Shown here one piece after another: positions 19,794 to 31,400 of a stretch of DNA of 64,000 bases. This stretch comes from Atrina japonica (taxonomy: Eukaryota; Mollusca; Bivalvia; Pterioida; Pinnidae). The position numbers were made by a program, and so were the translations under genes. The notes below the pieces were generated by a model. It had not been told where the DNA came from. It saw nothing but the letters and a program-made list of their open reading frames with translations, and did not search any database. The DNA lies in contig BROG01000377.1 of the NCBI GenBank assembly GCA_030159075.1, positions 552,001 to 616,000 of the forward strand, read 5' to 3'. Numbering within the stretch: the first letter of the stretch is position 1; each line of letters starts with the position of its first letter.

Positions 19794-20499
19794 ATGCTGA
19801 AAAGGGGAATGAAGGCACTGTAGGTCGAAATATACTCAAAGCGTGGAACTGTTGTGCGACCGACTTAAAACCACTGATAACCTCTTACAACTTTTGTTAC
19901 ACATTTATATACGTGATTGCAAATTGTTAATGTTATCTTTATTCGATAAGAGCAAGAAAAGGGGCGCAAAGATTGTGGTTCTCACCACACGTTTTCAAAA
20001 TTGCACCACAATTAAGAAGCACGATGTTACAGAGCGGTAGGTAGTCTACGACCTTTAGGACTTTATTGCAAAACCCAAAAAACAAAAACCTAAAATGCCA
20101 CGTAAAAGTCTCTTTATTTATCTATATTGTTTTAACCTTTTCTACCCTATAAACCACAATAGACTGGTCTAAACAATAGAAAAGAGCATTCCATTTAGAT
20201 ATTTAGGGGGAAAGGATATGCTCAGTACGCGAAAATCTCTGATAGGGCAACTTTTTGAATTGACCTGGGCTATGGACTTATATTGTCATACGTCATGATA
20301 ATGTACAGTTGTTTTTTATTTGCGGGGCTTTAATTTTGCTGTATTCTCCGTCAAAGAATACCCGCGAATATAATTCAATATGATGTATCAGAAAGTCAAT
20401 ACGTAACAAATCAAAATTATAAAAATTAACAATTAAAATATTTTGATATAAAATAAAATATCGTAGAGTATTACACGAATACATACACAGATCTGGTGA

Positions 20500-21215
20500 T
20501 TATTGGACAAACTGGACCTCTGAAAATACAGAGGTAGGATCAGGTGTCACGGAGGAGTAAGCATATCTACAGGCAAATGTAGATAAAATAAGTGAGAAAT
20601 AAATAAGTGCAATTGGCACTGACAACTCAACAACCGTTACGGAACAATAAATTCAACACTACATTGAGGGAATTTTGAATTTTGAATAGTGTTAAACGCT
20701 AAACTCAACAATTTTTCGGTTATATGGTGGATGCCAGTATTTAATGCTGAAAAAAACGAATCCGGTTACAATGTACCCGGAAAGTGACCACCGGCCTTAC
20801 GCAAGTAAACTGGCAAACTGTCTCACAAAAATCAACATAGGGTCCAGCAGGTACCGAACCTGTGCTAACCAGAAGTGATATGCTTCATGGCTCAAAGTCC
20901 GATGCTCCAACTGGGATAATTTGTGAGATATTTACACCATATGCATGCGATTCCTGGATATTAATACTTAAATGTGGAAAATCTACAATGGGAAAGCCGA
21001 AATCATCGCATTTGTCGTATAGCATGGTTGTTAAATTGCCTAGTAAGTCAAAATTTCCCTAATAGGTCAAATGTCCAAGTAGGAAGCGTGTGGTGTCTTT
21101 AATTTCTAGTTCGCCTGGATAAATCGCATTAGCATACGTATAAAAATTGACATTATAAATTTAGAAAACGTCGACGATATATCTCAATCAAATGTGCAAA
21201 AATGAATGCATTTGT
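20500..21215 (-). pseudogene. Second Penelope-like RT remnant, split by a SINE
   Basis: Tail C lies at 20500-20660 (with an intact cctctg/cagagg stem), and RT-domain sequence homologous to that at 13.8-14.1 kb at about 20925-21200 (aaatgtggaaaatctac, gggaaagccgaaatcatcgc). A SINE-B copy (20672-20915) separates them. The YIDD box reads YIVD here (about 21169-21182), so the catalytic site is lost. Confidence 0.68.
20672..20915 (-). mobile_element. SINE-B copy 1
   Basis: Minus-strand copy of a SINE whose body reads gccagtttacttgcggaagg ... ggtggtctcttcccgggtac ... gtaaccgg and whose tail reads atataactgaaaaattgttg. It is nested in a Penelope-like remnant. Confidence 0.7.
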
Positions 21216-21440
21216 AGTATGTTTACAAGTGTGAGTCCTCTTTTGAGATCGTCTAAACGTGTTTACACTTAATGAAATTTGTTTGATCAAATTGACATTA
21301 TATTATCGTTATATTATTATTTATCATATGCAGAATATCTTCGGAGCAAATCTGAATAATTTAAGAAATATAAAATTCCTGAGAGGGAAAATAGACACTT
21401 TTTTGAAAGTCATTGTGAACTTAATTTTACAAATACGATT

Positions 21441-21640
21441 GGTGCCTCAAATCGAGTGGCTAGATCCTCAGTGCAGGTCCGAGTCCCTTTGGAACCTAAG
21501 TTGATTTTTGTGAGGACGTTTGCCAGTTTACTTTCGGAAGGAGGGTAGTCTCTTCCCGGGTACATTGTAACCGGTTTCTTTTCTCCACCATTAAACACTG
21601 AGCGCCACCATATAACTGAACAATTGTCGTGTACAGCACT
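21441..21640 (+). mobile_element. SINE-B copy 2, with its tail leading into the 18-bp minisatellite
   Basis: A degenerate tRNA-like head (atcgagtggctagatcc ... caggtccgagtccc) is followed by the SINE-B body (aagttgatttttgtgag, gccagtttactttcggaagg, cccgggtacattgtaaccgg) and tail atataactgaacaattgtcg. The minisatellite begins directly at the tail. Confidence 0.72.
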
Positions 21641-23588
21641 ATTGTATTGTAAAGCACCATTGTCTTGTAAAGCACCACTGTCGTTGTAGTGTAAAGCACT
21701 ATTGTCGTGTAAAACACTATTGTCTTGTAAAACACCATTGCCGTTGTCGTGTAAAGCACAAATGTCGTGTAAAGCACTACTGTCATGTAAAGCATTGATA
21801 TCGTGTAAAGCACTATTGTCGTGTAAAGCACTATTGTCGTGTAAAGCACTATTGTCATGTAAAGCACTACTGTCATGTAAAGCACTAATATCGTGTAAAC
21901 CACTATTGTCGTGTAAACCACTATTGTCGTGTAAAACACTATTGTCGTGTAAACCACTATTGTCGTATAAACCAATATTGTCGTGTAAACCACTATTGTC
22001 GTGTAAAGCACTATTGTCATGTAAAGCACTACTGTCATGTAAAGCACTAATATCGTGTAAAGCACTATTGTCGTGTAAAACCACTATTGTCGTGTAAAGC
22101 ACTATTGTCGTGTAAAGCACTATTTTCATGTAAAGCACTATTGTCATGTAAAGCACTACTGTCATGTAAAGCACTAATATCGTGTAAACCACTATTGTCG
22201 TGTAAACCACTATTGTCGTGTAAAGCACTATTGTCATCTAAAACACTATTGTCGTGTAAAGCACTATTGTCGTGTAAACCACTATTGTCGTATAAACCAA
22301 TATTGTCGTGTAAACCACTATTTTCATGTAAAGCACTACTGTCATGTAAAGCACTAATATCGTGTAAACCACTATTGTCGTGTAAAGCAGTATTGTCATC
22401 TAAAACACTATTGTCGTGTAAACCACTATTGTCGTGTAAAGCACTATTGTCATGTAAAGCACTATTGTCATGTAAAGCACTACTGTCATGTAAAGCTCTA
22501 ATATCGTGTAAAGAACTATTGTCGTGAAAAACACTATTGTCGTGTAAACCACTATTGTCGTATAAACCAATATTGTCGTGTAAACCACTATTGTCGTGTA
22601 AAGCACTATTGTCATGTAAAGCACTACTGTCATGTAAAGCACTAATATCGTGTAAAGCACTATTGTCGTGTAAACCACTATTGTCGTGTAAAGCACTATT
22701 GTCGTGTAAAGCACTATTTTCATGTAAAGCACTATTGTCATGTAAAGCACTACTGTCATGTAAAGCACTAATATCGTGTAAACCACTATTGTCGTGTAAA
22801 CCACTATTGTCGTGTAAAGCACTATTGTCATCTAAAACACTATTGTCGTGTAAAGCACTATTGTCGTGTAAACCACTATTGTCATATAAACCAATATTGT
22901 CGTGTAAACCACTATTTTCATGTAAAGCACTACTGTCATGTAAAGCACTAATATCGTGTAAACCACTATTGTCGTGTAAAGCAGTATTGTCATCTAAAAC
23001 ACTATTGTCGTGTAAACCACTATTGTCGTGTAAAGCACTATTGTCATGTAAAGCACTATTGTCATGTAAAGCACTACTGTCATGTAAAGCTCTAATATCG
23101 TGTAAAGCACTATTGTCGTGTAAACCACTATTGTCGTGTAAAGCACTATTGTCATGTAAAGAACTATTGTCGTGTAAAGCACTATTGTCGTGTAAAACAC
23201 TATTGTCTTGTAAAACACCATTGCCGTTGTCGTGTAAAGCACAAATGTCGTGTAAAGCACTACTGTCATGTAAAGCATTGATATCGTGTAAACCACTATT
23301 GTCGTGTAAAGCACTATTGTCGTATAAACCAATATTGTCGTGTAAACCACTATTGTCGTGTAAAGCACTATTGTCATGTAAAGCACTATTGTCATGTAAA
23401 GCACTACTGTCATGTAAAGCACTATTGTCATGTAAAGCACTACTGTCATGTAAAGCTCTAATATCGTGTAAAGCACTATTGTCGTGTAAACCACTATTGT
23501 CGTGTAAAGCACTATTGTCATGTAAAGAACTATTGTCGTGTAAAACACTATTGTCGTGTAAAACACTATTGTCGTGTAAAGCACTATT
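21640..23588. repeat. 18-bp minisatellite, about 108 units
   Basis: Tandem array of the unit attgtcgtgtaaagcact and variants (gtcatg, ctactg, aatatcg, taaacc, tcttgtaaaacacc). The period is strictly 18 bp over about 1.95 kb. Because 18 is a multiple of three, the array is open in several frames on both strands (hexapeptides such as LHDNSA and SCKALL). It lies about 500 bp past the stop of the GH30 gene. Larger segments of about 33 units (594 bp) are themselves duplicated. Confidence 0.97.
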
Positions 23589-24090
23589 CAAAATCAAACT
23601 CAAAACAATACAGTGAATAATATTTGTTGTGACACACCTATCATGACACGTTGCCATGGTTATAGTATCTTCCAAACATTTGAATTAGGAAAGGTAACAA
23701 ATAGTGTCAGAGGTGATATTGGAATCGTACTCGATACCTTTCTTTTTCCTGTCCAACGGTTAAATAGATGTGATGGTCATATGAAATAAAACGAGCACGA
23801 ATCCAACTTATACATAGTTTTAACTTTTCTTTTATTGTCCACAAAAACAAAAAGAATTACGGAAAGTGTAACATACGGGCTTAGATTGTCTTTTATTGTC
23901 CACATCAAAAACACGCATTTGTAATATGATTCTGCAAGTTTACGGTAATTTTGGGTTGATTTTTATTTTATTTCATAATTGTTACCATCTGTTAAATAAG
24001 TACCATTTTCCGTATTTAATATCGCGTCATTAATAGCATAAGTCAGTTGCATTAAAGATAAATCCCCCAAAATAACGAAATGTCCGATTG

Positions 24091-27000
24091 CTAATGATAC
24101 AAGAACGATGCCACAGAATGAGGTTGTAAGGAGTAGGGGAACTTATTTCCTTCGATGTCAATGTAAAAACTTTTGGTATCAGATCCATGTGCATTTAAAA
24201 CTATAATAGCGACTGAATGGTCCGGATTTTCAAACGCCACTGAGTGGATTCCATCCCAGTCACTGAACCCTGGAGTGTTTACCCTGACCGCCCCGGGCTG
24301 AATGAATTTTGTCATTTGACCGATGGCGTAATACTCCACATTTCTATCCGCATGTCCATCATTCCTAACCGTTACCACGCCACGACAATTATTGCATCCA
24401 CCTACTCCATGTTTGGGTCCATGATTTTGATCTAATGCAAGATTCCAGAAGAGAACAGTCTTTGCCCAAGCTCTTGTCTGGCCGATCATTAATATCCTAA
24501 ACGCAAAGTTTATGTTCTCATGGAAACTTGAACTCCAGTCCCCACCTGAGCACTCAGAGAAGTAAATATCTTTATCCGGGAACCTTGAATGAACAGAGGA
24601 CGTAGTATCGTGTCGACCGGCATAACAATGCCAGGCAGATCCTCTCACATATCTATTGGCATCATGATCATTCAAAATATTGGTGACGTAATCAGTGTTA
24701 TCCCAGTTGTGGTCATAAATCAGAATTTTTGTTTGTATACCATTTGACTGGAACTGAGGTCCAAGTTCGTATCTGATAAAATCTCTCTCAGCTTGCCAAG
24801 ACATGGTCATCGTGGGGTACGAATTATCCGAATTAAGTGGCTCGTTCTGTATCGTGATTGCATCAATATGGATGCCTTCATTTTGATACGCTTGGATAAA
24901 TTTAACAAAATATTGTGCATAAGCCCTCTGATAATTTCTTTCACTGCGGAAAGATCCACCATTCAACGAATTTGATGTTTTCATCCATGCAGGAGCAGAC
25001 CATGGGGTAGCCATTATCTTTAGCTTTGGTTGAATGGATAGCGCTTCTTTAAGAATTGGGATAACGAAACTCTTGTCTTTGTCAATGCTGAAATGGTTTT
25101 GTCCATAATCATCCCAGGAATCGTCATAGGTATAGGAATCAACAGCTTGGAAGTCCGATCCTCCCATTGTGAGGCGGAGGTAGTTGATTCCTGGAAGAAA
25201 TAGACATAGGCATTATCTTAAACAGTTTCAAAAATTATTCAATCTAATATTACATAATTAGCAACATTAAGTTAAGTCTTTTCATTTTGCTGTTTTGAAG
25301 TGTTGAAATTTAAGATTTGTCGTGAATGTACCCTTTCCTTTTAACTGCAGTAAAAGATACTCACAATATCATAGATTTCGTTATAGTAAGTGATTGTTTC
25401 TTGACGTCATTTCACGGGAATCTGTATCATTTTGCCAATCAGAGTTATAGGACCGCAATTAACGTGAAAGTGTCTATATGGAGATAATTAATTATTTCAC
25501 TGAGCAACCGGTTCACGGAGGAAGTATGTCACATACCAAACTATTATTTCAAAGCTTACAAAATATGTAATATTTTAATAATATCAATCATTTCAATATT
25601 GACCGTATACTGGCACTATATAATTCTGTGTTGTGGAGTGTCTATTGTCAACAAAAGTGCAATCTCAATAAGGGTAAATAACTGTGAAATACAAGACAAT
25701 GCACAGTTTAGCGGGAAAGTGGATAACTTACAATGTGTGTATGGTCAGGTATTTTCGTCCGATGCCAATGAATGATGAATATTATACGGGTCAGACAGCA
25801 TGTTTTTCACTTATCAAACTCCCTATGTAATTCGTGATGTACTGAACACACAACATAAATAGTAGCTGTTTTACACTGCGTGCGTCTTAATTTATATGTA
25901 CAGTAATCTATAAAACTCCTCTAATTTATATTTTGTAAATAAAAAACATTTCCTAGCAGAAATAATTAGAGTGTAAAAATGAAGAAGTACCAATTAATAA
26001 TCGAAGCTCAAGTCCATTAGAACACGACGAATTAGATGCGCAATAGTCTCAACATGAAGAACAATTACCGAATCTCGAACGGGACTGGACTAGGTATCCG
26101 AAAGGAGTCAGCATCCTCTACTGGCATGCCACACCCGTCGCAAATGTTCCATGGAAACCTCTCTAGTACGATGAACGTGTCAAATTCAGTGAAAAGGTCA
26201 AGTTTGGTGAAGAGGTCAAGTTCGGTGAAAAGCACGATTGGTGAAAGGGAGTCACTGTCTGTGACCGTGCTCCAGAATATTATCTAATATTATTGAGAGG
26301 GGGACTTCATAATGTTTAACATTAACAATCAAATTTTCGGAATGATAATAAACCTAAATGACACCTACCTATACCGTTTGCGCCATTATATCCAAATAAG
26401 GACTGCATAATCTGATGACGATGAGGACTGTTATAGATGACGTAAGCAGCAGAGTTTGTTAATGAGGCTCCAAACCCATCAATTGTCTGATATTTCTCGT
26501 TCCTATTGACCCACACTTGGAATCCTGATGCTGAACCTTTATTTATCGACTCATGGTGGAGCTTTTTAGATTCATCCCCGGTTGTCGACCATACATCTAA
26601 CGTATCGTGTAACAGAAATGATTGCACTGCTACTACGTATAGACAAAGTTGATCTGAAAAGATGTAAAACCGGTAAGTTTGAATCAAGAAAGTTGCATAT
26701 TTAACAGCTTAGAATAATCATAGAAATAGTTTTGAACAATGACTAAATGACAGAAAAGCAGACATTTCAATCTTGATGTTAAATTTGTGTTGATAATGTT
26801 CAACTATATTGCAGTTTCCGCCATCGTGATGTAAAGTGAAACTCCTACTGTGATTTTGCTTTGACGTTATGATTTAAGAGCCTGTATGTCGACATAACAG
26901 AGTTGATCAACTCGTAATGAGGATTTGTTTGTTTGTATGTTGATTTGAATGGTGTATTGCAAATCACTTAACAATAATTCAGGTATATGGTGGTGGACAT

Positions 27001-28226
27001 TTTTTTAATGAAGGAGGGGATCCGGTAACAATATAGCCTAGAAGAGACCACCGGACCCAAGTAAACTACCAAAATTTCTCACAATATCAACGTAGGTTCC
27101 AGTAAAAGGACTGACAATCTCTACTGTTATTAACCTGAGTGAATTTTTCCTTCTTGAAACTAACGATTACCATATATTAAAAGGGGCCAACACTTAAACG
27201 GGGTCAAGGTTGGACTCTATGACTCAATCATACGTCCCCCTTTTTAAAAAAAATATAAAAACGTGGAATAATTTTCCATTAGGTTTCTTGGCAATTCAGG
27301 GATCTGTCGAATGAAGCTTTGTCATCAGAAAATCCTCAATATACTGGAGTGAATCTAAAGCACAGGTCAACGTCTGGGGTCATCATATGAGTAATACATA
27401 TCATAGCAACACATAACAAACTCAAAACACTAAAATCCATCAGTATATCATCAACTATAGATTTCAAACAACTGGAACATCATACAAAACCACCTGCAGT
27501 TTACACTCCTCACGTATTTCATTGAACTTGATTGGACTCACGGCGGGTGTGACCGGTCGACAGGGGATGCTTACTCCTCCATGGCACCTGATCCCACCTC
27601 TCGATTTCCAGAGGTCCGTGTTTGTCCATTTTTACCGGATTTGTATCTATGTCCTGGACATTCTATTGATTTATACTTTGGTACCTGAGATTTTTATATT
27701 AATACAACTTAAAGGGGCATTAGCTATATTTATCCCCGACAATGTTCTTTCCTTTTCTACTACTTAGATTGATATGCAATAACAACACAGAGATATACAC
27801 CGGCATAATAATTCTTAAATTCGTATATATTTTGTGAAAATTGCTTGAGAAACCCAGATTGGCAATTGTTCTCTTGCAATTGAGTAATTCAACCTCACTA
27901 TTGTATATGTATACCACACTTGGCCTGGCCTTATTCCAATAAAAAAAAAAGAAAAAAAAAGAAAATAAAAAAAAAAAATAAATAAATAAAAAAAAAAAAA
28001 AAGACGGAAATAAAATTTCTGATGTTTGTTTATAGCTCTTATTTGCTAGTGTATATCAAGTACAAGTAGGTAGAACTCGAAGTATTTTGGTTCACACAAC
28101 TAGTACCCCCTTAATGTAAATAACCACTGAACGTGTTTAAACGCATGTAGGAAACTATCTACACCTTAAAGTTACCAAATATCAAAACTTACAGACTCGA
28201 AGACTTGTTGTACGTAAAGATGACAT
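24091..28226 (-). CDS. GH30 glucosylceramidase-like glycoside hydrolase (about 472 aa)
   Basis: Exons on the minus strand are 28226-28193 (putative), 26653-26369 and 25190-24091 (TAG stop). Exon 2 has the N-terminal GH30 signatures VWSTTGD and IDGFGASLTNSAAY. Exon 3 carries GINYLRLTMGGSDF, TPWSAPAWMKT, the acid/base glutamate in IQNEP (about residue 223) and the nucleophile glutamate in YFSECSGG (about residue 319), followed by the C-terminal beta domain. Both catalytic glutamates are present, so a retaining beta-glucosidase acting on glucosylceramide or a related beta-glucan is likely. The hydrophobic run after exon 1 (LCLYVVAVQSFLL) would be a signal peptide, giving a secreted or lysosomal enzyme. 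The local motifs look closer to microbial GH30 members than to human GBA1. Exon 1 is inferred only from its ATG, its T|GTAAGT donor and its phase. The alternative is a start at an ATG at 26687, upstream of the exon 2 acceptor. Confidence 0.85.
25960..26290 (-). repeat. Tail-D repeat, copy 1, in the GH30 intron
   Basis: Shares caacatgaagaacaattacc, gtcagcatcctctactggca and ccacacccgtcgcaaatgtt with copies at 52495-52615, 53195-53390 (inverted) and 57745-57985. Its core resembles the Penelope-like tail C. After it, a short motif aaggtcaagttcggtgaa repeats about four times (26180-26250). Confidence 0.65.
26970..27125 (-). mobile_element. SINE-B fragment
   Basis: Contains the inverted SINE-B body (gtatatggtggtggacattt, gaagagaccaccgg, caagtaaactaccaaaattt). 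Diverged and without the tRNA head. Confidence 0.55.
27495..27705 (+). repeat. Penelope-like tail C, plus-strand copy
   Basis: Contains gactcacggcgggtgtgacc, caggggatgcttactcctcc, cacctgatcccacctc and tccagaggtccgtgtttgtc in order, ending tactttggtacctgagattt. It directly abuts a palindromic MITE (M3). Confidence 0.75.
27708..28115. mobile_element. Palindromic MITE family M3, copy 1, with poly(A) interruption
   Basis: Left end cttaaaggggcattagct, right end agtacccccttaatg. The arms contain agagatatacaccggcataa and gtatatattttgtgaaaatt. An A-rich block (27938-28005) splits it. Copies are at 33321-33650 and 48332-48634. Confidence 0.65.
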
Positions 28227-29834
28227 CTTCGTTCTGTGGGTTTTACAACTTTGTGAACTGTTATTGCTGTCCAATGCTTATCATTTCTTATCTTATAAAC
28301 CTCTCGTGTAAGGCAATATCTAGGTCTGCATACCAAAAGTGCATGCAATACATATTCAGATTTCCCTTGATTTCCCAAATTAAAGAACACCCCCGGATTG
28401 ACAATGGACTCTACCTCAATATAATGATATAGACAAATTCATCTGTATCTTCAGGGGGGAAAGTTAAGCTATAATATATGTAGGTACTAAAGTGTTAACA
28501 ATTAGATCGTCTGCAAGATAGGCTGATATATACAGGTGTGTAAGGGCACCAGATGATGAATATCAAGGGTGGTACATATTTGGAGACTGTGAAGTGTCGG
28601 GAAATTGATTTATGACATACGAAGACATGAAAATGTTATCTATTTTCTGTCAACAAATAAAAATACAACAGGTGTCAATAACAAAATAATCTATTATTGA
28701 TTTAAAAAGAAAATCTTGAAATTAAATTATCTAAGGGTGGTGTTTGGAAATTCGTGCTCGGCGGGGACATTTTGACAGTAGCAGAAACAACTCAGACATG
28801 ACACAAAATCACACAAAAAATGGTCGTATGTTTTTGTATACAATTATAAATGATTTTGAAAATCATTGCTTTACTTTCAAAGTTAATAAGCAAGCGAAGC
28901 GAGCTCTTTATGGTTAAGAGGTAGAAAATGGACTGCACATACGTACGATAAAAAAAAACGCAGTTCGTCAAATTTTAAACGTCAATTCTTAAATCAACAA
29001 ACTGACGCTTTACTAATTACTCGTCACAATAACACATTCAAATCAAACGTTTAGGAGACTTTATTTCCGCTCAAAGTTTTGCCGGATGTGTATATGATCT
29101 AAATATTGCACGTCACAATTAAACTGTGATGCTATTTTGTGTGACAGGTATTGCTTTGGCGAGACCAGACAAACTCCCGACATGGAGCTGCACTCGCTTT
29201 TAAGGCAATGTCTTAATTCATATTACTTTGGTATCTGTATCGCTTATATTATAACTGATATTGTGAATATTATTTTTCCTGGTACTTTTTGCCAAAATCG
29301 TAATTTTTTCTAATTTGTTATGTAAATAGAAAACATATTGTCTTTCATTATCAATAACATTTATTATCGTCTTAGAACTTCAGTACTATGTGTTGCGTGA
29401 AATGGTTCTACTTTTTTCTTTATCACAAATATGTCTTTCCTGCTTTTAATAACTGAAGAGTTCTAAATAATAGCGACGTTCATTACGTAAATTACGTATA
29501 AATATGTTTATCATATTAAACCCGACTATTGTGACGACAATTGAATGTTCCTATAGCAATAGAAAAATTATCAAATAAAATACCATTTGTTTGTTAGACA
29601 TACTACGGAATTTGTCTAATAGATGAACGAACTATGGTTTAACACTTATTCCGATAACCCTACATACACACGGAACCCCATTTCAAAGGACTAAATAATT
29701 TCAAATCTTGTAACTGTATTATGCCCTATGGACACAGATCGAAATCAACAGCCATTCGTAATGAATTTGGTTTTCATATCGTTAAAAGTTACTTTTATTA
29801 TCTTTTATTAGTGGTTAATCTTCAGTGGATATGG

Positions 29835-30117
29835 GAGTCGGCCTGGCTCAGTCGGTAGCGCGCTCGACCCTTGATCGTGAGGTCGTGAGTTCGAGTCCAG
29901 TCGGCAGCAGGTTGGTTTCCTGTCCTTCGGATGAGACAGTAAAAACCGAGGTCCCGTGTCACATTAGTTGTCGGTACGTTAAAGGACCCTCATTGCTCAA
30001 TCGCCGTAAGTGCCGAACAAGGCCAATTATGAAGCCCTTCGCCGGCATTGGTGACGTCTCCATATGAGTGAAAGATTCTTGAGTGGAACGTTAAACAACA
30101 ATAAACAAACAAATCAA
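29835..30117 (+). mobile_element. SINE-A copy 2, full length with target-site duplication
   Basis: tRNA-like head with A box TGGCTCAGTCGG and B box GTTCGAGTC, full body and caacaataaacaaac tail. The 9-bp direct repeat TGGATATGG flanks it exactly (29826-29834 and 30118-30126), marking the insertion site and showing the family retrotransposed. Confidence 0.92.
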
Positions 30118-31069
30118 TGGATATGGCAACATGGTGTAGTGCATGTTTGTTATGTCAAAGTTATGTCAAACAATGTATTAAAAGTTCTGATGTTGTTCAT
30201 ATAGTTGTTTCAACGTTATCTAATTCATTTGTAGATACATAATTACATCTTATCATGAATTCTAGTAAATTGGAAACAGTTTGTATCTTTCCGCATACAC
30301 AGAGCCAGAGAGAGCCAAGCAGAACGCGTGGAAATAGCGTAACCTCCGTATTACGGTGATGGGTAAAACATGGATGCAGAAAAAGCTATGGCGGCTAAAA
30401 TTGCGTGGATAGATATATTTAACAGATAAAATGTACCCGATATGTTGTTATTCGATGGATTAATACAGGGTTTTCAAAATATCCGGGTTACAAAGGTAGT
30501 AAAGAAATTTGACCGGGACTCTAAATCATTTCAAAGTAAGCGGGATTTCAATGTAAAAGGGTTCAATATAAGTAGTTTCCACTGATTTTATTAAAACTTA
30601 TAGGCGTGACAAACGAGATTTTATTGGAAAAAGTTATACCGATATAAATCGAGGAAAATAAGGTATATCACGGAGGTCATTTGATGGGATTTAATACAGG
30701 TAACTCAAACACAGGTCAAGCAGAGACTTTTTGGGATCTTAATAAACGTTATTTTGAACGATTAATTAGAAAAAAAAACCAATAGAATATCTTGTATTAA
30801 AAACGGCATTATGTCAAAATGTACCGCCATTGAAGCTCTTTCTAAGAATGAAAAGGACACAGTGGATAAACATATTTTATATCTTAAAAGTTAAATTCTT
30901 TACATGTCAATCCGTGTTGACATGAGATCGTATTTAAGTCTTTTTACTCAAATAAGGAGACATTATAAATATTGTTTGCAAAACTACGACTGCTGAAAGA
31001 ACAGTAATAAAAACTAAATATACTGATAATATTTCTAGTTTACTCGCGGTATATTATTGTCCGGTTCAC

Positions 31070-31400
31070 ATAACGTGACGAAGCGGAGTAACCTCTCGAT
31101 TATCATACGGGTTATTCTGCTCACTTTTCGGTTATAACAAGTAGTACGGGAAAAACGTTTTATTCATCGCTGAATATCCGTAGATACCATGGAAAGTAGG
31201 AACAATTACTCCTGCCTGTGTCATTTCTATGCCGTCAAGTTTTCTTACCTAAACCTTAAACTCAGCCAGGTCAAGACAGACTTCACGAAACTCCGCCCTC
31301 CTTTATTATATGGAATTTTCTATACAGTTAAATCATTATAACTTGGCGGGGCGGAGTCTTGTGAACCCTTTCTTGGCCGTGGACGAGTTTAACTTTTCGG
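31070..31400. mobile_element. MITE family M5, second copy
   Basis: Begins like the element at 12364 (gcggagtaac ... gattatcatacgg). Its right part has inverted arms (ggtcaagacagacttcacga / gaaccctttcttggcc) around a short spacer at about 31260-31385. Confidence 0.5.

Noticed and set aside
22065..23675. A 536-codon minus-strand ORF of LHDNSA-type hexapeptides and overlapping plus-strand SCKALL ORFs
   Set aside because: The array is an 18-bp tandem repeat, so any frame without a stop in the unit stays open. Several frames on both strands are open at once, there is no unique domain, and the array starts in a SINE.
27300..27345. tcatcag (CTGATGA on the minus strand) as a further hammerhead candidate; also CTGATGA at 1096, 4145 and 62582
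   Set aside because: No GAAA at suitable distance, no pairing stems and no tandem dimer were found around these sites.
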